Below, one piece after another: positions 26,641 through 40,300 of a stretch of DNA of 64,000 bases (positions are counted from its first letter, which is position 1; every line of letters begins with the position of its first letter). The DNA is from Mayamaea pseudoterrestris. Taxonomy: Eukaryota > Bacillariophyta > Bacillariophyceae > Sellaphorales > Sellaphoraceae. The stretch covers positions 2,164,001 through 2,228,000 of the forward strand of contig BROI01000001.1 in assembly GCA_027923505.1 (NCBI GenBank). Reading direction: 5' to 3'. The position numbers were made by a program, and so were the translations under genes. The notes below the pieces were generated by a model that had not been told where the DNA came from, made no database searches, and was given only the letters and a program-made list of their open reading frames with translations.

Positions 26641-29600
26641 GTTGAGACTGGTGACAAGTTGTCACCAAATACATTGCCATCCCCTGAGACACCAGCCAAG
26701 CCTACCATCTTGTAGCGCAGCCTGAATAATGATGTTGGCACCATTCTGGTGTATTTGGGGCACCTACAGGGCTTGCTGTAGGGGCGTTTGAATGTCACGG
26801 CATCTGTGGGTTGAGACTGGTGACAAGTTGTCACCAAATACATTGCCATCCCCTGAGACACCAGCCAAGCCTACCATCTTGTAGCGCAGCCTGAATAATG
26901 ATGTTGGCACCATTCTGGTGTATTCTGGGCACCTACAGGGCTTGCTGTAGGGGCGTTTGAATGTCACGGCATCTGCGGGATGAGACTGGTGACAAGTTGT
27001 CACTAAATACATTGCCATCCCCTGAGACACCAGCCAAGCCTACCATCTTGTAGCGTAGCCTGAATAATGATGTTGGCACCATTCTGGTGTATTTTGGGCA
27101 CCTACAGGGCTTGCTGTAGGGGCATTTGAATGTCACGGCATCTGCGGGCTGAGACTGGTGACAAGTTGTCACCATATGCATTGCCATCCCCTGAGACACC
27201 CGCCAAGCCTACCATCTTGTAGCGCAGCCTGAATAATGATGTTGGCACCATTCTGGTGTATTTTGGGCACCTACAGGGCTTGCTGTAGGGGCGTTTGAAT
27301 GTCACGGCATCTGCGGGCTGAGACTGGTGACAAGTTGTCACCAAATACATTGCGATCCCCTGAGACACCAGCCAAGCCTACCATCTTGTAGCTCAGCCTA
27401 AATAATGATGTTGGCACCATTCTGGTGTATTTTGGGCACCTACAGGGCTTGCTGTAGGGGCGTTTGAATGTCACGGCATCTGCGGGGCTGAGACTGGTGA
27501 CAAGTTGTCACCAAATACATTGCCATCCCCTGAGACACCAGCCAAGCCTACCATCTTGTCGCGCAGCCTGAATAATGATGTCGGCACCATTCTGGTGTAT
27601 TTTGGGCACCTACAGGGCTTGCTGTAGGGGCGTTTGAATGTCACAGCAACTGCGGGATGAGACTGGTGACAAGTTGTCACCAAATACATTGCCATCCCCT
27701 GAGACACCAGCCAAGCCTACCATCTTGTAGCGCAGCCTGAATAATGATGTTGGCACCATTCTGGTGTATTTTGGGCACCTACAGGGCTTGCTGTAGGGGC
27801 GTTTGAATGTCACGGCATCTGCAGGATGAGACTGGTGACAAGTTGTCACCAAATACATTTCCATCCCCTGAGACACCAGCCAAGCCTACCATCTTGTAGC
27901 GCAGCCTGAATAATGATGTTGGCACCATTCTGGTGTATTTTGGGCACCTGCAGGGCTTGCTGTAGGGGCATTTGAATGTCACGGCGTCTGCGGGATGAGA
28001 CTGGTGACAAGTTGTCACCAAATACATTGCCATCCCCTGAGACACCAGCCAAGCCTACCATCTTGTAGCGCAGCCTGAATAATGATGTTGGCACCATTCT
28101 GGTGTATTTTGGGCACCTACAGGGCTTGCTGTAGGGGCGTTTGAATGTCACAGCAACTGCGGGCTGAGACTGGTGACAAGTTGTCACCAAATACATTGCC
28201 ATCCCCTGAGACACCAGCCAAGCCTACCATCTTGTAGCGCAGCCTAAATAATGATGTTGGCACCATTCTGGTGTATTTTGGGCACCTACAGGGCTTGCTG
28301 TAGGGGCATTTGAATGTCACGGCAACTGCGGGCTGAGACTGGTGACAAGTTGTCACCAAATACATTGCCATCCCCTGAGACACCAGCCAAGCCTACCATC
28401 TTGTAGCGCAGCCTGAATAATGATGTTGGCACCATTCTGGTGTATTTTGGGCACCTACAGGGCTTGCTGTAGGGGCGTTTGAATGTCACGGCATCTGCAG
28501 GATGAGACTGGTGACAAGTTGTCACCAAATACATTGCCATCCCCTGAGACACCAGCCAAGCCTACCATCTTGTAGCGCAGCCTGAATAATGATGTTGGCA
28601 CCATTCTGGTGTATTTTGGGCACCTACAGGGCTTGCTGTAGGGGCATTTGAATGTCACGGCAACTGCGGGCTGAGACTGGTGACAAGTTGTCACCAAATA
28701 CATTGCCATCCCCTGAGACACCAGCCAAGCCTACCTTCTTGTAGCGCAGCCTGAATAATGATGTTGGCACCATTCTGGTGTATTTTGGGCACCTACAGGG
28801 CTTGCTGTAGGGGCGTTTGAATGTCACGGCATCTGCGGGCTGAGACTGGTGACAAGTTGTCACCAAATACATTGCGATCCCCTGAGACACCAGCCAAGCC
28901 TACCATCTTGTAGCGCAGCCTGAATAATGATGTTGGCACCATTCTGGTGTATTTTGGGCACCTACAGGGCTTGCTGTAGGGGCGTTTGAATGTCACGGCA
29001 TCTGCAGGATGAGACTGGTGACAAGTTGTCCCCAAATACATTGCCATCCCCTGAGACACAGCCAAGCCTACCATCTTGTAGCGCAGCCTGAATAATGATG
29101 TTGGCACCATTCTGGTGTATTTTGGGCACCTACAGGGCTTGCTGTAGGGGCGTTTGAATGTCACGGCATCTGTGGGCTGAGACTGGTGACAAGTTGTCAC
29201 CAAATACATTGCCATCCCCTGAGACACCAGCCAAGCCTACCATCTTCTAGCGCAGCCTGAATTATGATGTTGGCACCATTCTGGTGTATTTTGGGCACCT
29301 ACAGGGCTTGCTGTAGGGACGTTTGAATGTCATGGCATCTGCGGGCTGAGACTAGTGACAAGTTGTCACCAAATACGTTGCCATCCCCTGGGACACCAGC
29401 CAAGCCTACCATCTTGTAGCGCAGCCTGAATAATGATGTTGGCACCATTCTGGTGTATTTTGGGCACCTACAGGGCTTGCTGTAGGGGCGTTTGAATGTC
29501 ACGGCATCTGCGGGCTGAGACTGGTGACAAGTTGTCACCAAATACATTGCCATCCCCTGAGACACCAGCCAAGCCTACCATCTTGTAGCGCAGCCTGATT

Positions 29601-31268
29601 AATGATGTTGGCACCATTCTGGTGTATTTTGGGCACCTACAGGGCTTGCTGTAGGGGCATTTGAATGTCACGGCATCTGCGGGATGAGACTGGTGACAAG
29701 TTGTCACCAAATACATTGCCATCCCCTGAGACACCAGCCAAGCCTACCTTCTTTTAGCGCAGCCTGAATAATGATGTTGGCACCATTCTGGTGTATTTTG
29801 GGCACCTAGAGGGCTTGCTGTAGGGGCGTTTGAATGTCACGGCATCTGCGGGATGAGACTGGTGACAAGTTGTCACCAAATACATTGCCATCCCCTGAGA
29901 CACCAGCCAAGCCTACCATCTTGTAGCGCAGCCTGAATAATGATGTTGGCACCATTCTAGTGTATTTTGGGCACCTACAGGGCTTGCTGTGGTGGCGTTT
30001 CAATGTCACGGCATCTGCGGAATGAGACTGGTGACAAGTTGTCACCAAATACATTGCCATCCCCTGAGACACCAGCCAAGCCTACCATCTTGTAGCGCAG
30101 CCTGAATAATGATGGTGGCACCATTCTGGTGTATTTTGGGCACCTACAGGGCTTGCTGTAGGGGCGTTTGAATGTCACGGCATCTGCGGGCTGAGACTGG
30201 TGACAAGTTGTCACCAAATACATTGCCATCCCCTGAGACACCAGCCAAGCCTACCATCTTGTAGCGCAGCCTGAATAATGATGTTGGCACCATTCTGGTG
30301 TATTTTGGGCACCTACAGGGCTTGCTGTAGGGGCGTTTGAAAGTCACGGCATCTGTGGGCTGAGACTGGTGACAAGTTGTCACCAAATACATTGCCATCC
30401 CCTGAGACATTAGCCAAGCCTACCATCTTGTAGCGCAGCCTGAATAATGATGTTGGCACCATTCTGGTGTATTTTGGGCACCTACAGGGCTTGCTGTAGG
30501 GGCATTTGAATGTCACGGCATCTGCGGGATGAGACTGGTGACAAGTTGTCACCAAATACATTGCCATCCCCTGAGACACCAGCCAAGCCTACCATCTTGT
30601 AGCGCAGCCTAAATAATGATGTTGGCACCATTCTGGTGTATTTTGGGCACCTACAGGGCTTGCTGTAGGGGCGTTTGAATGTCACGGCAACTGCGGGCTG
30701 AGACTGGTGACAAGTTGTCACCAAATACATTGCCATCCCCTGAGACACCAGCCAAGCCTACCATCTTGTAGCGCAGCCTAAATAATGATGTTGGCACCAT
30801 TCTGGTGTATTTTGGGCACCTACAGGGCTTGCTGTAGGGGCGTTTGAATGTCACGGCAACTGCGGGCTGAGACTGGTGACAAGTTGTCACCAAATACATT
30901 GCCATCCCCTGAGACACCAGCCAAGCCTACCATCTTGTAGCGCAGCCTGAATAATGATGTTGGCACCATTCTGGTGTATTTTGGGCACCTACAGGGCTTG
31001 CTGTAGGGGCATTTGAATGTAACGGCATCTGCGGGCTGAGACTGGTGACAAGTTGTCACCAAATACATTGCCATCCCCTGAGACACCAGCCAAGCCTACC
31101 ATCTTGTAGCGCAGCCTGAATAATGATGTTGGCACCATTCTGGTGTATTTTGGGCACCTACAGGGCTTGCTGTAGGGGCGTTTGAATGTCACGGCATCTG
31201 CGGGATGAGACTGGTGACAAGTTGTCACCAAATACATTGCCATCCCCTGAGACACCAGCCAAGCCTAC
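26641..31268. repeat. 169-bp satellite array, right block (family B2)
   Basis: About 27 copies with a 169-bp period in the same orientation as B1. The palindrome TGGTGACAA-G-TTGTCACCA is kept in almost every copy. The block carries its own variants (GAATGTCACGGCATC, and GGGATGAGACTGG in many copies), so B1 and B2 have been homogenised separately. It ends sharply at 31268, where copia-related sequence begins. Confidence 0.97.
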
Positions 31269-32280
31269 CTGTTATGAATACGCACTCGCCATGACTCATT
31301 AATATCCTATTCTGTCCACCATCCATTTCATCGCTGTGCTCAGCCACTCGATTAGCAAGAGTCTCCTGGCGCTTACCGCCATGATCTCGTTAATGTAACA
31401 ATTCAACGTTATTGAACTAGTCTGCTTCGAGTGTCTGCTGTAGTACCTTGTGGCCCTTCAACAGAATTGTTACATCTTACCCACCCTTCTCTTCGCTTTA
31501 CTCATCTTTCCCTGCTCCGTGCCTCCAAAGCTCCTCACGATGTTGATCAAACTTCCTGAGTTGACGCCCTTGCCCGCCCTCACCACCGAACCCAACTATG
31601 CTAATCTGCTTCTACTCAACAATGCTCTATGTGAACAAGCCCGCAAGATCCCTCTCCGTAATGGCGACGAAACTTTCGGTCACGATTTCCTTTGCCTCCA
31701 ACCTGCTCAATACGCCTACCGTCACCCCGACACTCCTTTCGTCATGCCTGCTCAGCCAGCCGCTCTTGCTGATGCCAATGACGACATGCCTACCAACGCC
31801 CTTACCGAACGCAATCGCAAGTACAAAGATGCGCTTAACGATTTCAACACGATGCACCTTGCTGACGTAGCCCTCAAAGCGCTCATCATTGCTGCCGTCC
31901 CCGAAACTTACTACGCGGTTTTGAAACACCCCCTTCACAACTACGCCACCATCACTACTCTCCAACTGCTCACGCACTTGTTACTTACCTACGCCAACAT
32001 CACTGGTCCCGAACAAGATGAAAACGTTCAGCGCCTCCATGCCCCCTGGGATCCCAACGAACCCATCGAAACCATTTGGAGTCGCATCACTGAAGTTACC
32101 GATTTTACCATCGCAGCCGGCGAAACACTCAGTGAAAGAACCATCGTCCGCTACACACTTACCGTCCTCGAAAACAGTGGTGTCTTCAACGAAGCTGTTG
32201 CACGATTTGAACACGAATTCTGCCACACCCATTCCGGCCGTCCAGGCCAAGACCGGCACAAGCCCTCGCCAAGGCCACGG
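31269..32280 (+). mobile_element. Copia-like gag remnant (a different element)
   Basis: A fossil piece with an open stretch of about 285 codons (31450-32307). Its blocks are typical of copia-type gag proteins (ADVALKALIIAAVPETYYAV, LHAPWDPNEPIETIWSRI, TDFTIAAGETLSERTIVR). It is not the same family as the neighbouring element, whose gag is different. The first about 200 bp could be LTR or leader sequence, but no second LTR is present to confirm this. Only the 5' part of an element is present. The left neighbour is satellite B2, and a satellite-like scrap follows on the right. Confidence 0.72.
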
Positions 32281-32365
32281 ATTGCCCTGAACTACACCAT
32301 CCCCTGAGACATCAGCGTACTGCAGCTCTTCCATCTGTACGCGCAGCCTAATGGCACCACCACCA
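32281..32365. repeat. Satellite-like scrap between two copia insertions
   Basis: Contains CATCCCCTGAGACATCAGC, then CCATCTGTACGCGCAGCCT, then GGCACCAC, in the same order as family B (CATCCCCTGAGACACCAGC, CCATCTTGTAGCGCAGCCT, GGCACCAT). This suggests that the gag remnant sat inside the 169-bp array before the next element arrived. Short and diverged, so moderate confidence. Confidence 0.5.
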
Positions 32366-32417
32366 CGCCTGCTCAGCTTTCAACGCCAGCGCCCACCTTA
32401 CACCTGCCACACGCTCC

Positions 32418-32746
32418 CGACACAATATTATTGAGTTGAGTTGACCTGCGTCTTATGACAAGACGGTTAGCTACCTGTGTTTTGTATGCATTTAATCCTG
32501 TGCAGGGTTGAGTCACACTTGTGACCGAATCCTCACATACATGAGTGAAATCGCTGACGATCGAGGCGTGAACCTCGACCGTGAACCCAGTGAGAACGAG
32601 AAAGAAGCGCACGAGTAGAGTAGCGAGTAACATGCACTATTCTAGCAATTGAGTTTGTTTGTTTGCTTTACGCTGGACGAAGAGGTTGATCGCTCCTAGT
32701 CCATTGTAGTCGCTGGAATAAAGGTTCGTCTGATATTATCGTGTCA
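32418..32746 (+). repeat. LTR 1 of the composite copia element
   Basis: 329 bp, same length and near-identical sequence to the other LTRs. It follows the satellite-like scrap and the segment CTTACACCTGCCACACGCTC. Confidence 0.93.
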
Positions 32747-35700
32747 GATTAACAGTCTTGCTAGCTTGTCTTGACCTGAGAGAGCTGTGCGAAAGAGAGA
32801 GAGTGAAAGAATCGAGAAATTGAGAGAGAAAGAGCAGATTCCTTGCGGCGTCGTCAATCCGAATACTTGGCACGAGCGCGTAGAACAGGATCGTATAAGG
32901 CTCGACCGCATTGAGAGCGGTTGTTGTGTGAGAAAGGACTTGCGGAAGCGAGGTATTCACTATCATGGTGTCGATTACTGCGGAAGCTTTGCAGCTTCTC
33001 TGCACGAACGTTTTCGGACGAGACATCCAAGAAGCGTTCTTGTTTTGGAATGTAACCACCACGACCCAGATGTTGAGATTGACCAAGGAGCAACTTGAAG
33101 CCCCCTACTGGGTCGACAGAGCCGCCATTCAAGCTGGCGTTGGACAACCTGAAGGTGCGCAACCCGACGATGCGCCGCCGGGCGACGAGCCGGCCGAAGA
33201 ACCGGCCGAAGAGCAAGAAGCCGCCGCCCCAGTACGATACGAAACGACACTAGCACCAGTCTACGTGAACCTTGTCCTCGATGCATGCGAATGGTTTACC
33301 ATGCACGACGGACCCCCGAACACCAAGAAATGGGCGTTGCTGGATTTAGGCAAGCTCGAGCGATACCAAGCGGTTCTCGCGGAACAAGAAATCGCGCGGA
33401 AGCGTGAAGAAGGATACTACGTACTCGAGTCCAAGAAGAAGCAAGCCGAGCTACTTGCCAAGCAACTCGAAAATGAGACCATCAAGGCTGAGAAGGCCGA
33501 AAAGGAAGAAGATGCCAAGGGTCGTTTCTCGAACCTCAAGACGAAACGAGACTACAAGGACTACAAAACGTTCCAACATCCCCACGCGTGGTTGAGTTGG
33601 AGCGCGTCTACCAAGGCAATCGCCAAGCTCCATGGCTGTTCTAACGTGCTCGACAGCAAGTACGTACCAGTCACGGAAGAAGAGAAGGAAGAATTCGAGA
33701 ATCAGTGTATCTTCAGGTACACTTCGTTTCGCAATTGCCTCGAAGTGGGCTGATACCAGTCGCTCTTGATGAAGAGCAGCGACAAGTCTGACGCTCAAGG
33801 CGTCTATCGCGAACTCGCGACCAAGTTTGGTTCCGGCGAGTTAGCTACCATCCAAGCGAATGAACTGCAAGCCAAGCTTGCGACGATTCGCCTAGATTCG
33901 ACCTGGACGAAAGGACACTACAAGTTCCTAAACTACATCGAACAGCTCATGAAGAATCTCGAAGAGTTCCGTCCTGGAGTGACGGATGACAAGAAGAAGT
34001 ACTACTGGCTCCGAGCTGCAGTGGAGGGCGACGAAGAATTCGGCCCCACGTGCACGACGTTCGACCAGCACCTGCAATTTGAACGACGACGCATCATCAG
34101 TGCAAATGGTGATCCAGATGCCGTCGTGACGGAAGATTATGACTGTCTTTTTCGACATGTTGTCGCAGCAAGGCTTTGCGCGTCGACAACAAGAACGCCA
34201 AGCTGAATAAGGGCAAGAAGAACGCCGACCGCCAAGCGAACAACGCGAACACTTCCGGCAAGGACGTGGTAATGGACGCGGTTCCGGTCGTGGCGGAGGA
34301 GCGGGCGGCGAAGGCGGACGCGGGGTGGGCGAGACGGTGGACGCGGTTCCCAAGTGAGCCGCGGTTCCGGAGGACGAGGCTCTTCCGCGCCACTACCAGC
34401 AGCCGGTACGCAAGCGCATCGGGAACGATTCCCTGGCGATTATCTGAACTTTGAACAGTTGTTGCAGAACCCCTGGTCGTACATGTCGTATGAACGACTC
34501 GGCCGACTTAACGAGGACGAATACGCTCAGCTCATGGCTCGACGTGAAGCCGTCCCAAGACCCGCCACCACAAGACGCGCGAACAACAGTAACCGTGCGA
34601 ATAACCAGCAGTCACAAGCGGCTGCATCGGTGCCTGGTACAATCTTGTATCAGAACGACGCTGTCTCGATCGCCCCGACGACAGCCACTCAAGGTGCACC
34701 GGATGACATGATTAGATCTTTCCTTGCGAACGCCGCGTCGTCTCGCACTCAAGCTGCGAATAACACCCAGCAAGAGTTTATGGGAAGCGACGGCCGTCGG
34801 TACCGCGCAATGGTATCGGTGCGCTACACTGTGAATCGAAGCTTCGCAGAAGACCCGCCAAGGATCACTGATTGACGGCGGTGCGAACGGTGGACTCGCT
34901 GGAAGCGATATGAGAATCTTGAGTACTACCAACCACACGTGTAACGTGACAGGTTTGAGCGACCACACGGTTCGCGACCTTCAAGTCGGAACTGGCGTCG
35001 CATTGATTGAGACTCGGACTGGACCCATTATCGGGCAGTTCAACCAGTATGCTTTGTACGACGGTGCTGAATCCATTCATGCTCCGTCGCAGCTTCGGTC
35101 GTTCGGTCATCTGATCGACGACGTCCCTCGCTCCCAGAATGGAACACAAGCCATTGTCACCAGTTGTGGCAAGACCATCCCCTTGGCGATCCGCGACGGT
35201 TTGCCTCGAATGGATATGCGTCCGCCGACGGACGCAGAGTTGGAAATGTATCCGACGGTCATTTTCTCTGCGGACACCCTTTGGGATCCGGCGGACTTAG
35301 ACAATGAATGGAACGAAGAAGAACTTGAGTTTAATCGTCACCTCGACGAATTAGAAGAAACCCACGGTTTCGTCGACGCCCGCATGGATGACTTCGGCGA
35401 CGCCACCTACCGGAACAACATGAACTCAGTGGAACGTGTGGTGCAGTATGTCGATCGCAATCAGGCTGATACGACGCGCCAAGCCAATGCACGACGCATA
35501 ATGCCACAAGAACCTGACTACCAAGCGCTTCGACCCTACCTTGGCTACACGCCACTTGAACGAGTCAAGCGCACCATTAAGAATACGACACAGCTTTTCC
35601 GTGCATCGGCACACACCCCATTTCGCCAACACTTTAAGTCGCGATTCCCTGCCGCCAATGTGGTTCGTTTCCATGACGATACGGCGACAGATACCTGGTT

Positions 35701-36980
35701 TACCCAGGTACCCGCCTTTAACGACGGAATCCGCGGCCATGGCGGATGCAAGATGATGCAACTGTTCGTCGGCAAGAAGAGTCTGCTGACGAGGGGATAC
35801 CCACTGAGAACCGAGAGTGACATGCCCATGGCGCTCGAAGACTTCATTCGAGACATTGGCGCTCCCGATTTGCTCATTAGCGATAACTCGCGAGTGCAGC
35901 TCGGGAAGCAAGTTGAAACCTTGTTGCGATTCTACGCGATTCGTGACCAACAGAGCGAGCCCGGATACCAGAACCAGAACCCTGCCGAGCGTCGCATCCA
36001 AGAAGTCAAGTCATCAGTCCAAAACATCATGAACCGTACGGGCGCACCCGCTGGAGCCTGGCTCCTATGCGCGCTGTACGTAATCGCCTTATTCAACAAT
36101 CTGGCGACCGAGTCCCTCAACTGGAAGACCCCTACTGAAGCCGCCTTCAACCGAGTACCCGACATTTTGCCGTTCCTGCAGTTCAAGTTCTGGGAACGAG
36201 TCCTGTACGAAGCTGGAGCCGACGAGCCGCCGACATTTCCTCACACCAAGGAAGCAGCAGGACGCTGGGTCGGCATTGCAGAGAACAAGGGTGACATCCT
36301 CACGTACCAAGTTCGATCCGATCGGACTGGAATGGTTGTCGTCCGATCCAACGTTCGTCCCTTCTCCGAAGGGCGTAACCTACGCGCTGAAGCTGAAAGC
36401 GCTCCTGAACCCGAGTCCGAACGACCACTGTTCGCGGAACCTGTCTTCGACGCGCGTCCCGCGCGTGAACGAGCCCAAGTCGAAACTGTCGACGAGTTTG
36501 ACGATGATTATGACCTAGTCGGTCCGGTGTTTGAACACGACCTTACACCGACCCCAGCGCCTGATTCTGGGGGAACCGTGGATGAAGACGCATTCACGTT
36601 GGAAAGCGCTGCCGAGTTAGCCGGTTTGGATCCCGACGGACCCATGCCGTCCTTTACTCCGGCTGAACTGATGGGACGCACTGTCCTTCTTGACGAGGAA
36701 GACGGCTCCACGCGACGTTACAAGGTTATCGAGCAACTGAACGATCGCGATGAAGCCAACCACAAGATTATCAAGTTTCGATTGAGTCTCGGCGACGGCG
36801 ACGTCGACGAGCTTATTACCCACCGAACCAGCCACCTTTGCGGAATACGCAGATCTGTACGACGACGATGACAACGACGACCAGTACTACAAGTTTGATT
36901 TCATTGACGGACATGAAGGTCCACTGACACAAGCCCACGCTACGATCGCGGCTCATCCTACAAGGCTTGCTGATTAAATG

Positions 36981-37309
36981 GGACACAATATTATTGAGTT
37001 GAGTTGACCTGCGTCTTATGACAAGACGGTTAGCTACCTGTGTTTTGTATGCATTTAATCCTGTGCAGGGTTGAGTCACACTTGTGACCGAATCCTCACA
37101 TACATGAGTGAAATCGCTGACGATCGAGGCGTGAACCTCGACCGTGAACCCAGTGAGAACGAGAAAGAAGCGCACGAGTAGAGTAGCGAGTAACATGCAC
37201 TATTCTAGCAATTGAGTTTGTTTGTTTGCTTTACGCTGGACGAAGAGGTTGATCGCTCCTAGTCCATTGTAGTCGCTGGAATAAAGGTTCGTCTGATATT
37301 ATCGTGTCA
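36981..37309 (+). repeat. LTR 2 (internal) of the composite copia element
   Basis: 329 bp. It joins the end of the partial duplicate to the start of the full internal region. The joint falls at GATTAAATGG, a sequence that continues into RT in the full copy at 41540; this marks the duplication breakpoint. Confidence 0.93.
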
Positions 37310-40300
37310 GATTAACAGTCTTGCTAGCTTGTCTTGACCTGAGAGAGCTGTGCGAAAGAGAGAGAGTGAAAGAATCGAGAAATTGAGAGAGAAAGAGCAG
37401 ATTCCTTGCGGCGTCGTCAATCCGAATACTTGGCACGAGCGCGTAGAACAGGATCGTATAAGGCTCGACCGCATTGAGAGCGGTTGTTGTGTGAGAAAGG
37501 ACTTGCGGAAGCGAGGTATTCACTATCATGGTGTCGATTACTGCGGAAGCTTTGCAGCTTCTCTGCACGAACGTTTTCGGACGAGACATCCAAGAAGCGT
37601 TCTTGTTTTGGAATGTAACCACCACGACCCAGATGTTGAGATTGACCAAGGAGCAACTTGAAGCCCCCTACTGGGTCGACAGAGCCGCCATTCAAGCTGG
37701 CGTTGGACAACCTGAAGGTGCGCAACCCGACGATGCGCCGCCGGGCGACGAGCCGGCCGAAGAACCGGCCGAAGAGCAAGAAGCCGCCGCCCCAGTACGA
37801 TACGAAACGACACTAGCACCAGTCTACGTGAACCTTGTCCTCGATGCATGCGAATGGTTTACCATGCACGACGGACCCCCGAACACCAAGAAATGGGCGT
37901 TGCTGGATTTAGGCAAGCTCGAGCGATACCAAGCGGTTCTCGCGGAACAAGAAATCGCGCGGAAGCGTGAAGAAGGATACTACGTACTCGAGTCCAAGAA
38001 GAAGCAAGCCGAGCTACTTGCCAAGCAACTCGAAAATGAGACCATCAAGGCTGAGAAGGCCGAAAAGGAAGAAGATGCCAAGGGTCGTTTCTCGAACCTC
38101 AAGACGAAACGAGACTACAAGGACTACAAAACGTTCCAACATCCCCACGCGTGGTTGAGTTGGAGCGCGTCTACCAAGGCAATCGCCAAGCTCCATGGCT
38201 GTTCTAACGTGCTCGACAGCAAGTACGTACCAGTCACGGAAGAAGAGAAGGAAGAATTCGAGAATCAGTGTATCTTCAGGTACACTTCGTTTCGCAATTG
38301 CCTCGAAGTGGGCTGATACCAGTCGCTCTTGATGAAGAGCAGCGACAAGTCTGACGCTCAAGGCGTCTATCGCGAACTCGCGACCAAGTTTGGTTCCGGC
38401 GAGTTAGCTACCATCCAAGCGAATGAACTGCAAGCCAAGCTTGCGACGATTCGCCTAGATTCGACCTGGACGAAAGGACACTACAAGTTCCTAAACTACA
38501 TCGAACAGCTCATGAAGAATCTCGAAGAGTTCCGTCCTGGAGTGACGGATGACAAGAAGAAGTACTACTGGCTCCGAGCTGCAGTGGAGGGCGACGAAGA
38601 ATTCGGCCCCACGTGCACGACGTTCGACCAGCACCTGCAATTTGAACGACGACGCATCATCAGTGCAAATGGTGATCCAGATGCCGTCGTGACGGAAGAC
38701 TATGACTGTCTTTTTCGACATGTTGTCGCAGCAAGGCTTTGCGCGTCGACAACAAGAACGCCAAGCTGAATAAGGGCAAGAAGAACGCCGACCGCCAAGC
38801 GAACAACGCGAACACTTCCGGCAAGGACGTGGTAATGGACGCGGTTCCGGTCGTGGCGGAGGAGCGGGCGGCGAAGGCGGACGCGGGGTGGGCGAGACGG
38901 TGGACGCGGTTCCCAAGTGAGCCGCGGTTCGGAGGACGAGGCTCTTCCGCGCCACTACCAGCAGCCGGTACGCAAGCGCATCGGGAACGATTCCCTGGCG
39001 ATTATCTGAACTTTGAACAGTTGTTGCAGAACCCCTGGTCGTACATGTCGTATGAACGACTCGGCCGACTTAACGAGGACGAATACGCTCAGCTCATGGC
39101 TCGACGTGAAGCCGTCCCAAGACCCGCCACCACAAGACGCGCGAACAACAGTAACCGTGCGAATAACCAGCAGTCACAAGCGGCTGCATCGGTGCCTGGT
39201 ACAATCTTGTATCAGAACGACGCTGTCTCGATCGCCCCGACGACAGCCACTCAAGGTGCACCGGATGACATGATTAGATCTTTCCTTGCGAACGCCGCGT
39301 CGTCTCGCACTCAAGCTGCGAATAACACCCAGCAAGAGTTTATGGGAAGCGACGGCCGTCGGTACCGCGCAATGGTATCGGTGCGCTACACTGTGAATCG
39401 AAGCTTCGCAGAAGACCCGCCAAGGATCACTGATTGACGGCGGTGCGAACGGTGGACTCGCTGGAAGCGATATGAGAATCTTGAGTACTACCAACCACAC
39501 GTGTAACGTGACAGGTTTGAGCGACCACACGGTTCGCGACCTTCAAGTCGGAACTGGCGTCGCATTGATTGAGACTCGGACTGGACCCATTATCGGGCAG
39601 TTCAACCAGTATGCTTTGTACGACGGTGCTGAATCCATTCATGCTCCGTCGCAGCTTCGGTCGTTCGGTCATCTGATCGACGACGTCCCTCGCTCCCAGA
39701 ATGGAACACAAGCCATTGTCACCAGTTGTGGCAAGACCATCCCCTTGGCGATCCGCGACGGTTTGCCTCGAATGGATATGCGTCCGCCGACGGACGCAGA
39801 GTTGGAAATGTATCCGACGGTCATTTTCTCTGCGGACACCCTTTGGGATCCGGCGGACTTAGACAATGAATGGAACGAAGAAGAACTTGAGTTTAATCGT
39901 CACCTCGACGAATTAGAAGAAACCCACGGTTTCGTCGACGCCCGCATGGATGACTTCGGCGACGCCACCTACCGGAACAACATGAACTCAGTGGAACGTG
40001 TGGTGCAGTATGTCGATCGCAATCAGGCTGATACGACGCGCCAAGCCAATGCACGACGCATAATGCCACAAGAACCTGACTACCAAGCGCTTCGACCCTA
40101 CCTTGGCTACACGCCACTTGAACGAGTCAAGCGCACCATTAAGAATACGACACAGCTTTTCCGTGCATCGGCACACACCCCATTTCGCCAACACTTTAAG
40201 TCGCGATTCCCTGCCGCCAATGTGGTTCGTTTCCATGACGATACGGCGACAGATACCTGGTTTACCCAGGTACCCGCCTTTAACGACGGAATCCGCGGCC

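Noticed and set aside
4403-31268. Rows of 88-codon open frames (MSQGMAMYLVTTCHQSQ...) on the minus strand in every 169-bp copy
   Set aside because: The period is 3x56+1, so an open frame in one copy runs into a shifted frame in the next and stops at a fixed place. Variation between copies is not codon-like. This is a satellite by-product, not a gene family.
31450-32307. 285-codon open frame as a host gene
   Set aside because: Its sequence blocks are those of copia-type gag, and it lies between a satellite and another element; treated as an element fossil.
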